Below are positions 1 to 6,721 of a stretch of 10,191 bases of DNA, one piece after another; within the stretch, counting starts at the first letter, position 1; every line of letters begins with the position of its first letter. The DNA lies in the NCBI GenBank assembly GCA_900548125.1, contig URJN01000058.1, positions 1-10,191 on the forward strand. Reading direction: 5' to 3'. Origin of the DNA: an uncultured Eubacteriales bacterium (lineage in GTDB: Bacteria > Bacillota > Clostridia > Christensenellales > Aristaeellaceae). The position numbers and the translations under genes are program-made. The notes beneath the pieces were generated by a model that worked only from the letters and a program-made list of their open reading frames with translations, was not told where the DNA came from and ran no database searches.

Positions 1-2
1 CG

Positions 3-116
3 GAAGTGCGGGAGGGCTCAGCCCGCAGTTTCAGGGAATTTTTGGACGGGTTGAAAGAAATGGGACGGATAATTCGTCTAATAAATGAGTGGAAAAACTC
101 GGCGCGGCAGGCATAA
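3..116 (+). CDS. Possible C-terminal end of an upstream gene (partial)
   Basis: An open frame runs from the left edge to a TAA at 114-116 and encodes 37 residues. The peptide looks like an amphipathic helical tail, with segments such as SFREFLDGLKEMGRIIRLINEW, balanced in acidic, basic and hydrophobic residues. The other two frames close earlier (at about 54 and 88) and look less protein-like. No family can be recognised from so short a piece. If it is real, the promoter of the next gene lies immediately after its stop codon. It could also be chance open frame, since 114 bp without a stop is not decisive. Confidence 0.35.
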   Translation, partial: EVREGSARSFREFLDGLKEMGRIIRLINEWKNSARQA

Positions 117-119
117 ATA

Positions 120-128
120 TGTTATACT
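120..128 (+). promoter_or_regulatory. Extended -10 promoter for the secreted protein gene
   Basis: TG at 120-121, one spacer base and TATACT at 123-128 form an extended -10 element (TGnTATAAT type). At the usual 17-18 bp distance upstream (about 99-105) the sequence is GC-rich with no TTGACA-like box, which is tolerated by extended -10 promoters. Initiation would fall near 135, giving an untranslated leader of about 100 nt. The surrounding DNA is more AT-rich than the genes. Confidence 0.5.
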
Positions 129-134
129 GATATG

Positions 135-237
135 CGCATTGCGGACAAAGAGAACTTTTTTCAAAATTCTGTCCAGAAAAACAGACGCTTCATCGTCTAA
201 TGAACGAAACAAGGCTGAATAATCAGGAGGAATCCTT
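135..237 (+). promoter_or_regulatory. 5' leader with small hairpins
   Basis: This is the presumed untranslated leader of the 238-2298 gene. Visible structure is modest. GGACA at 143-147 can pair with TGTCC at 170-174 around an AT-rich loop containing a run of six T. AGACG at 183-187 pairs with CGTCT at 194-198 across a 6-nt loop. No riboswitch, T-box or leader peptide is recognisable. The T run could serve as a weak terminator for an upstream gene, but the stem is short. Confidence 0.25.
225..230 (+). promoter_or_regulatory. Ribosome-binding site AGGAGG
   Basis: A perfect AGGAGG lies 7 nt upstream of the ATG at 238 and fixes that codon as the start. The encoded N-terminus is a signal peptide, which agrees. 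Confidence 0.85.
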
Positions 238-2298
238 ATGAATAAAAAGAGAATCGCTGTGCTGGCTGCTGCCGCATGGATGGCGTGCATGCCGCTTGAA
301 AGCGGAATGAATGCTTTCCGTTTGGCGCATGCGGAGGGTACGGCGGACGAGGCGGAGCGGGAGGCAACGCCCGAACCGACGGAGGAACCGGAGGCAACGC
401 CGACGCCCGAACCGACGGAAGAACCGGAAGCGACGCCGACGCCCGAACCGACGGAAGAACCGGAAGCGACGCCGACGCCCGAACCGACAGAAGAACCGGA
501 AGCGACGCCGACGTTCGAACCGACGGAAGAACCGGAGGCAACGCCGACGCCCATGCCGACGGAAGAACCGGAGGCAACGTCCGCACCGGAAGAGGACGAT
601 TGGAAGCCGCACGGTGAAGCGTGGGCAATCTTGGAAGACGGAACGAAGCTGGACGGCAGATTGCAGGATATTTTGAATGAGCTGTCCGGAAAGGAACGCG
701 AGGATGAGGAAGCCGAGGTCTTTATCCGCACGCGGGACATGCTCGTCGTTTCGGGCATTGATGAGGAGATTTTTGACCGTGTGACGCTCAGTCCGGACGC
801 GGAAGTCTTTGATCCGGAAAAGGCGTACTACGTCGAGTGGCAGATTCAGGATGCTGCACCGCTTGGCGCGGAGGATGAGCGAACCCTGCCGTCAATCGTG
901 GTCTATGTGACGCGGGAAGGCGCGGACAAGCCGAATATCGGCGATGCAGCGCCCGCGCCGACGGTAGCACCGACGCAGACGCCGACGGAAACGCCCGCGC
1001 CGACGGAAGCACCGACGCAGACCCCGACGGAAACGCCCGCGCCGACGGAAGCACCGACGCAGACGCCCAGCGAAACGCCCGCGCCGACAGATGCACCGAC
1101 GCAGACCCCGACGGAAACGCCCGCGCCGACGGGCATGACGCTTGAGGTGACCGCGGACGGCTATGAGCCGGGTATATGGACGAATAATCCGCCGGTTTTC
1201 ACCCTTTCCGGCATTCCGGAGGGAAGCAATGAATATGTTTACGGCGTATTCGTCTGCAACGAGCGGCTGATTCTGCTCGCGAAGGATACGGATTCCTATG
1301 TGCCGACGGAAGAAGGGCTGACGAGCGTTCGGTTTGCCATTCTGGATATGATGGGCGACGTGGTGGCTCTGTCCGACCAGTATGATTTGATGCTCGACCT
1401 GTCCGCGCCGGACGGACCGTATCTCAGCGGCGTGGATTATTGCGACACGGTATGCTATATTGAAGCCTACGACAGCCTGAGCGGTCTGAGCGATATCTCT
1501 TACGATGAGGGCGAAACGTGGGAGCCGTATATCGAATATGAGGACGGGCTGTCCATCGTCGGCGAAAAGGGCGATACGATCGAGGCAGGCACGATTTGGG
1601 TGCGCGATATCGCGGGCAATATTTCCGTCAATGCCGAGGAATTCACCTTTGGCAAGCGAAAAAGGACAGGCGGCACGGGCGGAACGGGAACAAAGCCCAT
1701 CAAGCATGTCAAGGAAACGATGGATTATTCCAAAGCGAATTACAACGCGCTGGAATTGAAGTTCTCGGATGAGCCGCAGACGCAGCTTGTCGCGGGGGAA
1801 ACGACGCTGAACCTCAGCCTGAGCGAGGGCGCAGGCGACGCGGCAAAACCCTTTACGGCGAAGCTGGCGGCGTGGCAGACGGACGAAAAGGCGCAGGACA
1901 AGCCGAACGCGCTCGTGTTGACCGCGCAGGCAGGCGAGGAAAACAGCACATGGCGTTTCAGCGGCGACGTTTACAAGCTGCTCAACAACAGCGGCGTGGA
2001 TTATCTGGTCTTTTCGACCGGAGAATATATGACCGCGCTGCCGACGGCGGGCTTTACCGGCGGCACGCAGTATGGCAAGCTCAAGGCTTCCGGCGTATCG
2101 ACCCGCAAGTTTGAATATACGCTCTGTCAGGATGAAGCCCTGCGCGAAACGACGCTCAGCGTTCAGGTCGGGGGCGAAACCTATCTGCTCGAAGAAGATA
2201 CCGCCCAGCCGATGTACCGCTATGATGTGCTGGTGGGCACGACGGATTTGATGAAAAACCCCTACGAGAGCTACAAGCATAAGGAGGCAGACCCATGA
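238..2298 (+). CDS. Secreted repeat protein with Pro/Thr stalks and Ig-like region
   Basis: This 686-residue protein is probably exported and displayed at or near the cell surface; its function is not recognised. Residues 1-32 form a signal peptide: basic MNKKR, a hydrophobic core, and an AHA cleavage site before E33. Residues 42-113 are an acidic Pro/Glu/Thr array of 12-residue units (PEPTEEPEATPT). Residues 120-235 are a globular segment of mixed composition. Residues 240-295 are a second array of four 14-residue units (APTEAPTQTPTETP). From about residue 300 to 480 the sequence resembles bacterial Ig-like modules (WTNNPPVFTLSG, SYDEGETWEPY, IWVRDIAGNIS). A short basic and Gly/Thr linker (KRKRTGGTGG) then leads to a C-terminal domain of about 185 residues that I cannot assign. 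There is no LPXTG sorting signal, C-terminal membrane segment or lipobox, so anchoring is unclear. Its stop overlaps the start of the adaptor gene as ATGA, implying translational coupling and a shared role. The arrays suggest a wall-spanning or glycosylated stalk, which is inference. Confidence 0.9.
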   Translation: MNKKRIAVLAAAAWMACMPLESGMNAFRLAHAEGTADEAEREATPEPTEEPEATPTPEPTEEPEATPTPEPTEEPEATPTPEPTEEPEATPTFEPTEEPEATPTPMPTEEPEATSAPEEDDWKPHGEAWAILEDGTKLDGRLQDILNELSGKEREDEEAEVFIRTRDMLVVSGIDEEIFDRVTLSPDAEVFDPEKAYYVEWQIQDAAPLGAEDERTLPSIVVYVTREGADKPNIGDAAPAPTVAPTQTPTETPAPTEAPTQTPTETPAPTEAPTQTPSETPAPTDAPTQTPTETPAPTGMTLEVTADGYEPGIWTNNPPVFTLSGIPEGSNEYVYGVFVCNERLILLAKDTDSYVPTEEGLTSVRFAILDMMGDVVALSDQYDLMLDLSAPDGPYLSGVDYCDTVCYIEAYDSLSGLSDISYDEGETWEPYIEYEDGLSIVGEKGDTIEAGTIWVRDIAGNISVNAEEFTFGKRKRTGGTGGTGTKPIKHVKETMDYSKANYNALELKFSDEPQTQLVAGETTLNLSLSEGAGDAAKPFTAKLAAWQTDEKAQDKPNALVLTAQAGEENSTWRFSGDVYKLLNNSGVDYLVFSTGEYMTALPTAGFTGGTQYGKLKASGVSTRKFEYTLCQDEALRETTLSVQVGGETYLLEEDTAQPMYRYDVLVGTTDLMKNPYESYKHKEADP
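361..576 (+). repeat. 36-bp coding tandem repeat, six units
   Basis: Six in-frame 36-bp units encode a 12-residue Pro/Glu/Thr motif; the first unit is slightly diverged (EATPEPTEEPEA). The units at 397-432 and 433-468 are identical, and the one at 469-504 differs from them by one base. Later units carry single substitutions (TTC for CCC in the unit at 505, ATG for GAA in the unit at 541). Such near-identity suggests recent expansion by slippage or recombination, so copy number may vary between strains. The peptide is strongly acidic and likely extended. Confidence 0.9.
955..1122 (+). repeat. 42-bp coding tandem repeat, four units
   Basis: Four in-frame 42-bp units start at 955, 997, 1039 and 1081 and encode APTxAPTQTPTETP, followed by a partial APT. 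Units differ by a few bases each (Val, Glu, Glu and Asp at the fourth residue; Ser for Thr in the third unit). The array is Thr/Pro-rich and only mildly acidic, unlike the first array, so the two stalks have different chemistry. Thr density makes O-glycosylation conceivable. Confidence 0.9.
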
Positions 2299-3383
2299 AA
2301 AAGACAGCAGCACTTGCAGCGTTTGCGCTCGCCGCGATGATTCCGATGGGTGCGCTTGGCGAAACGGTGTTCGCGGGCGAGGTGACGGCGAGCAACACAC
2401 AGGTCATCGCCGCACCCTTTGGAGGCATGGTCGAAAAGGTGAGCGTCCGCGTAGGCGACAGCGTTAAAATCGGAGACCCGATTGCGGTCGTTGAAACGAC
2501 AAAGGTCTATGCGGAAACGGACGGAACGGTCAGCGGCGTATTCGCCAGCGAAGGCGACAGCGCGGATGGCATCAAGACGCGCTACGGCGGGCTGGTCTAC
2601 ATCGAGCCGATTAACCGCTATACGCTCTCGTGCAGCACGGAAAAGGCGTATAATTCCAGCGAAAACCGCTATATCCACATCGGCGAATCCATCTATCTCA
2701 AATGCACCAAGGACGGCAGCCATCAGGGCAGGGGCATCGTGACCGCCATCGACGAAAAGGACGAGAGCAAATACACGGTCGAGGTGACCGGCGGCGAGTT
2801 CTACATGGGCGAAACGGTCGATATCTATCGAAACAGCGAATATGAAACCGCATCGCGCATCGGGCGCGGCACGGTCGGCAGGACGCAGGCGGTCGCCGTC
2901 AACGGAACGGGAAGCGTTCTGCGCATCCATGTCAAGCCGGGCGATACGGTTGAGCGCGGCGAATTGCTGTTTGAAACCGTGACGGGCACGCTCGACGGGC
3001 TGTATGCGCCGGATACGCAGGTGGTTAGCGACGTGACGGGCGTTGTGGCGACGGTAGACGCCAGCAACGGCACAGCGGTCGAAAAGGACGCCAAAATCGC
3101 AACCATTTATCCGTCGGATGACATGCAGATTAAAATGGTCATTTCCGAAGCGGATTTGGGCGATGTTTCCGTCGGCGGGAAGGCGGAGGTCGAGTTCAAC
3201 TGGGACGCGGACAGCGGCAAGCGGTTCGAGGGAACGATTTCTTCCATCTCGTATCTGAGCGAAAAGCCGGACGAGGGAAGCACATCCTCCGGTCAGCAGA
3301 GCGCGCAGTATGTCGCGTATGTCGATTTCACGCCGGATGAAACCGTGCGCATCGGCATGACGGTGATTGTATATGTGGAGTAG
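2295..3383 (+). CDS. Secreted HlyD-like adaptor lacking a coiled-coil hairpin
   Basis: This 362-residue protein resembles the membrane-fusion/periplasmic adaptor family (HlyD, MacA, RND adaptor type), whose members link an inner transporter to extracytoplasmic parts. Residues 1-22 are a signal peptide (MKKTAALAAFALAAMIPMGALG before E23). Residues 36-91 form what looks like a complete biotinyl/lipoyl-type domain (GGMVEKVSVRVGDSVKIGDP, then ETTKVYAETDGTVSG). Two further lipoyl-like beta segments occur at 206-231 (VLRIHVKPGDTVERGELL) and 240-273 (DVTGVVATVDASNGTAVEKD). Residues 274-362 match the beta-barrel and membrane-proximal part (MQIKMVISEADLGDVSVGGKAEVEF, IGMTVIVYVE). The long alpha-hairpin that usually separates the lipoyl halves is absent; this fits an organism with no outer membrane channel to contact. 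AAGGAGG at 2281-2287 and the 4-nt ATGA overlap support this start and coupling to the repeat protein. Which permease it serves is not shown; the MacB-like permease further down is a candidate. Confidence 0.8.
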   Translation: MKKTAALAAFALAAMIPMGALGETVFAGEVTASNTQVIAAPFGGMVEKVSVRVGDSVKIGDPIAVVETTKVYAETDGTVSGVFASEGDSADGIKTRYGGLVYIEPINRYTLSCSTEKAYNSSENRYIHIGESIYLKCTKDGSHQGRGIVTAIDEKDESKYTVEVTGGEFYMGETVDIYRNSEYETASRIGRGTVGRTQAVAVNGTGSVLRIHVKPGDTVERGELLFETVTGTLDGLYAPDTQVVSDVTGVVATVDASNGTAVEKDAKIATIYPSDDMQIKMVISEADLGDVSVGGKAEVEFNWDADSGKRFEGTISSISYLSEKPDEGSTSSGQQSAQYVAYVDFTPDETVRIGMTVIVYVE

Positions 3384-3515
3384 CTCTCTCCGGCTGACTG
3401 CGTCAGCCACCTCCCCCAGAGGGGGGAGGCAAGAGGGGTACGGTCTATCATCATTTGTATAAGTAAGTTCTTGGCTCTCCCTTTGGGAGAGCTGTCCCGA
3501 AGGGACTGAGAGGGC
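3383..3515 (+). mobile_element. MITE-like palindromic intergenic element
   Basis: The 151-nt gap between the two genes is almost filled by a structured element. Four hairpins are visible: GGCTGAC 3392-3398 with GTCAGCC 3402-3408 (7 bp, 3-nt loop); CCTCCCCC 3410-3417 with GGGGGAGG 3422-3429 (8 bp); GCTCTCCC 3474-3481 with GGGAGAGC 3485-3492 (8 bp, loop TTT); and GTCCC 3494-3498 with GGGAC 3502-3506. The two halves are also imperfect inverted repeats of each other: GCTCTCTC at 3383 matches the complement of GAGAGGGC at 3508-3515, and the inner edges share GGCAAG/CTTGGC. A plain AT-richer core lies at about 3440-3470. There is no coding capacity, so it would need a transposase in trans. I recall similar repeats in intergenic regions of gut clostridia, from memory only. 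The left edge abuts the adaptor's TAG stop. In RNA it could affect termination or processing between the flanking genes. Confidence 0.65.
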
Positions 3516-3534
3516 TTTAAGAAAGGAACATTCT

Positions 3535-5850
3535 ATGAAAAAGATACTTGCGTTGATTCTTGCGGCGAGCCTGATGCTGTGCGCCGCGTATGCGCTGGCG
3601 GCGACCGGCAACGTGACCATCGCCGTGCAGGGGCAGGACGGCTTTAACGACTTTATCTCCGGTATGCTGGTCTGGGGCGACAAGCTGCTGCTTTCCAGCT
3701 ACAACTCGCTTTATGCGTGGAACAGCGAAACGCGCAAGCTGGTTCAGGTACAGGGTTATGACCAGCTTCAATACATGCTGACCGATGAGGAAACGGGCGT
3801 CATCAAGGCGGAAGAGGACGAATACTGCTACTTTGATTCGGATCTCTATGTCGTGGAAGGAAAGCTCTACCGCATGGCGCTGATGAATGATTCGGACGGC
3901 AACCAGACGAGCTATCTGGTGGAAATCATCATTTCGGACGACGGCGAGCTGTCGCTGGGCGATGTCATCGACCTGGGCGACGCGCTCTCCATCACCAATG
4001 AGGTAGACGGGGAAACGTATAGCTACGCCCGCAGTCTGCAAAACCCCTGCTCGTTCGGACGGACGATTTACGCGCTCTCCTACGGCGATTCGCTGGAGCT
4101 GCTTTCGCTCGATCTGGACAGTGAAACGGTCGATACCGTGACGCTGGATACGGATTACCAGGTGGACAGCATCAGCCCCTACACCGAGGGCAAGCTGCTG
4201 ATGATCGGCAGCAACTACAACGTAGACCCGATTGAAACGGCTCTGCTGGTTTACGACACGCAGACCGAGGAAATCACCGAGCTGGGCAAGATGCCGCGGG
4301 ACGGCTATAACACGCCGAGCGCCATTTGCTATGACGAGGCACGCAGCAAGGTTTACTATGTGCTTTCCGGCAGCGTCTGGCGCATGGACATCAGCGACGA
4401 CGGCTTCGGCACGCCGGAGGAGTTCGGCGACATGCCGCTGGAATCCTATTCCAACAGCGTGGCGGTGATGATGGGCGACTGGTATATCCTCAGCAGCTAC
4501 GACGGCGTTGTCGGGCGCGATGTGACGCTGGATAAAATGCCGCCCCAGCGTCTGCGCATTATCAACAGCAACTACGCTGAGAGCATCAAGACGGCGTATT
4601 ACGCCTTTACGGACAAGCATCCGGAATACATGGTGTCCATCTCTGACAATCTGGATGAAAGCACGCTGCTCCAGAGCATGATGAACCGCGACAGCAGCGT
4701 GGATATCTACACCATTTCCAGCTCGAGCAGCGCACTTTCCGCGCTGATGAACCGCGGCTATCTGGCAGAGCTGGGCTCGAGCGAAAAGCTGACGGCGGCG
4801 GTCGATTCGCTCTATCCGTTCATCCGGGATTTCTGCAAAAAGGACGGACAGCTCTACCTCATGCCGTTCTCCGGATACGCGACGGGACTGACTATGAACA
4901 CCAAAGCTCTGACCGAGAAGCTGGGCTATACGCAGGAGGATGTCCCGACCTCGTGGAAGCAGCTGTTTGAGCTGATTGACGATATCGTGGTGAACAAGAA
5001 GCTGGAAGAAGCCCCCGAGGTCAGCTTTGCGATGGAGGGCTATACGCAGCAGGATCTGCGCAACATGATCTTCTCCAATATGATGAGCGATTATTATACC
5101 TGGCTTGACCAGAGCGAGGAAAACCTGACCAAAGGCACGCCGGTGCTGCTTGAGCTGTGCGAGGCGTTTGAAAAGGTCGATTGGAGCGGTCTGGGTCTGC
5201 CGGAGGAATATTCCGAAGATGGTTGGATGTCCGATGGCATCATGAAGGAGAGCGTGCTGATTGATTTTAACAGCGTGGATGTGACCAGCTATGTCGGCGC
5301 GGATCAAGACAGAGTGATTTGTCCGCTTTCCGTCGTGGACGGCGAGGAGCCGGTCATCGGCATGACGCTGACGCTGGCGTTTGTCAATCCGTTCTCCGAA
5401 AACAAGGAGGCGGCGATTGAATATCTGGAAGACGCATGGGACGCCAACGGCAGAACCAACAGGATTCTCATGGATCCGAACGACAACGAGCCGGTCGTCA
5501 ACGCCTACTACGAGCAGAACTTGAAGGAGATCCAAAACAACATCGACCAGCAGAAAAAGTCTCTGGAAACGATGACCGATGAGGAAACGCGTGAAATGAC
5601 GCAGAACGGCATCAATTCCATGGAGGAGTGGCTTGAGGAATATAAGGAGAGAGGCAAGTACGACGTGACGCCGGAGCAGATTGCGAAGTACCGCGAGGTT
5701 GCCGGCAAGATGGCCGTCGCGAAGAGCGACATCTATGGCGGCGATTCCTACGATCAGATGTATCAGTATGTGGACGGCGCAATCACGGCGAGCCAGTTTG
5801 CCGCCCAGCTTGAAAAGACGCTCCAGATGCAGCGTCTGGAGGGCAACTGA
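3535..5850 (+). CDS. ABC solute-binding protein with N-terminal beta-propeller-like domain
   Basis: This 771-residue exported protein is probably the substrate receptor of the importer formed with the next two permeases. Residues 1-22 are a signal peptide ending AYALA. The cysteine at 16 lies in LMLC, a poor lipobox, so lipid anchoring is doubtful. Residues 24-335 are a series of beta-rich segments resembling propeller blades (GDKLLLSSYNSLYAWNSET, ALLVYDTQTEEITELG, SGSVWRMDIS, WYILSSYDGVVG). Residues 339-690 are a family 1 extracellular solute-binding domain: RLRIINSNY at its start, DIYTISSSSSALSALMNRGY at 390-409, DGQLYLMPFSGYATGLTMNT, and the typical late motif GMTLTLAFVNPFSENKEAA at 609-627. 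A charged helical region at 660-720 and a short tail follow. Ordinary family members are about 420-550 residues, so this is much longer. The start has a GAAAGGA site upstream and a good signal peptide. Substrate is not identifiable; sugar or oligosaccharide is the family default. Confidence 0.85.
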   Translation: MKKILALILAASLMLCAAYALAATGNVTIAVQGQDGFNDFISGMLVWGDKLLLSSYNSLYAWNSETRKLVQVQGYDQLQYMLTDEETGVIKAEEDEYCYFDSDLYVVEGKLYRMALMNDSDGNQTSYLVEIIISDDGELSLGDVIDLGDALSITNEVDGETYSYARSLQNPCSFGRTIYALSYGDSLELLSLDLDSETVDTVTLDTDYQVDSISPYTEGKLLMIGSNYNVDPIETALLVYDTQTEEITELGKMPRDGYNTPSAICYDEARSKVYYVLSGSVWRMDISDDGFGTPEEFGDMPLESYSNSVAVMMGDWYILSSYDGVVGRDVTLDKMPPQRLRIINSNYAESIKTAYYAFTDKHPEYMVSISDNLDESTLLQSMMNRDSSVDIYTISSSSSALSALMNRGYLAELGSSEKLTAAVDSLYPFIRDFCKKDGQLYLMPFSGYATGLTMNTKALTEKLGYTQEDVPTSWKQLFELIDDIVVNKKLEEAPEVSFAMEGYTQQDLRNMIFSNMMSDYYTWLDQSEENLTKGTPVLLELCEAFEKVDWSGLGLPEEYSEDGWMSDGIMKESVLIDFNSVDVTSYVGADQDRVICPLSVVDGEEPVIGMTLTLAFVNPFSENKEAAIEYLEDAWDANGRTNRILMDPNDNEPVVNAYYEQNLKEIQNNIDQQKKSLETMTDEETREMTQNGINSMEEWLEEYKERGKYDVTPEQIAKYREVAGKMAVAKSDIYGGDSYDQMYQYVDGAITASQFAAQLEKTLQMQRLEGN

Positions 5851-5856
5851 TTTCCC

Positions 5857-6711
5857 ATGTTTGAAAAAAAGAAATCGGTGCTGCTGTTTCTGCTGCCGGG
5901 GCTTTGCATGCTGCTCATCTTCTACATCATCCCGTTTTTCAGCGGCATCGGGTACAGCCTGATGGACGGCAGCTACAAAAACGAATTCGTAGGGCTGAAA
6001 AACTATCGGGAGATCTGGCAGAACAGCATGTTCCTGCTGGGGCTGAAAAACACGATGGAGCTGTCGCTCATCTGTGCGCCGCTGCTGTGGATTCTGTCGT
6101 TCCTGCTGGCGAGTGCGCTGGCTTCCATCAAGCCGTTCGGCGGGTTCTTCCGTTCGAGCGTGCTTCTGCCGTATCTGACGCCGTCCTCGGCGATTCTGCT
6201 GGTCTGGCTGGTGCTGTTCGATTACGGCGGACCGGTGAACCGTGCGCTGGCGGCGATGGGGGCGGAGCGGGTCATGTGGCTGTCAAGCGGCGCGTTGCGC
6301 CTGCCTGTCGTGCTGATGTTCCTCTGGAAAAATCTGGGCTTCTGCCTCATCATCTTTCTGGCGGCGCTGCAATCCGTTCCGCAGCCGCTGTATGAGTATG
6401 CGACGCTGGAGGGCGCGGGATTTATGACCCGCGCTTTCCGCATTACGCTGCCGCTGGTTACGCCGACGGCGTTTCTGGTGTTCGTGCTGGCGTGGATCAA
6501 CGCGTTCAAGATTTTCAAAGAGGTCTATTTCATCGCGGGCGCATATCCGGATTACTCGGTCTATACGCTGCAAAACTATATGAACAACATGTTTCAGAAG
6601 CTCAATTATCAAAACGTGACTGCCGCGGCGTATTCCTTTGGCTTGATCGTGTTCGCCATTTTCGGCGTGCTGTTCTTCCTGCAAAGGCGTGCGGCACGCG
6701 GGCTGAACTGA
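5857..6711 (+). CDS. ABC transporter permease, MalF/UgpA type
   Basis: This 284-residue integral membrane protein is the first of two permeases in a carbohydrate-type (CUT1-like) importer. It begins with a short basic stretch (MFEKKK) and a hydrophobic segment at 7-29, and contains about six membrane segments overall. The cytoplasmic EAA loop that docks the ATPase is at 180-199 (EYATLEGAGFMTRAFRITLP), matching the family pattern with conserved Gly186, Ala187, Leu198 and Pro199. Length is normal for UgpA-type permeases. It starts 6 nt after the binding-protein stop. The best Shine-Dalgarno match, GGAGG at 5838-5842, is 14 nt away inside the previous gene, so translation probably depends on coupling. 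Confidence 0.92.
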   Translation: MFEKKKSVLLFLLPGLCMLLIFYIIPFFSGIGYSLMDGSYKNEFVGLKNYREIWQNSMFLLGLKNTMELSLICAPLLWILSFLLASALASIKPFGGFFRSSVLLPYLTPSSAILLVWLVLFDYGGPVNRALAAMGAERVMWLSSGALRLPVVLMFLWKNLGFCLIIFLAALQSVPQPLYEYATLEGAGFMTRAFRITLPLVTPTAFLVFVLAWINAFKIFKEVYFIAGAYPDYSVYTLQNYMNNMFQKLNYQNVTAAAYSFGLIVFAIFGVLFFLQRRAARGLN

Positions 6712-6721
6712 GGAGGCGCAC

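Noticed and set aside
223..758. Arg-rich and Gly/Ser/Val-rich open frames overlapping the first repeat array on both strands
   Set aside because: They arise because the 36-bp repeat has no stop in several frames. Their repetitive composition follows the array, and the + strand frame with signal peptide and AGGAGG is clearly the gene.
1669..1698. Gly/Thr run GGTGGTGTK in the repeat protein as a nucleotide-binding P-loop
   Set aside because: The spacing does not fit GxxxxGK[ST], it lies in an exported protein, and it sits in an obvious flexible linker.
3456..3463. TGTATAAG in the core of the intergenic element as a promoter for the downstream operon
   Set aside because: It lacks the spacer base of an extended -10 and has no -35 match at a suitable distance. 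It cannot be excluded, but support is too weak to annotate.
3535..3606. Lipobox at Cys16 of the solute-binding protein
   Set aside because: LMLC has Leu before the cysteine where Gly or Ala is expected, and a good signal peptidase I site (AYALA) follows.
3517..5535. 672-residue minus-strand open frame opposite the solute-binding protein gene
   Set aside because: It is His/Arg/Gln-rich shadow sequence from a high-GC3 gene on the other strand. The + strand product has a signal peptide and a recognised family.
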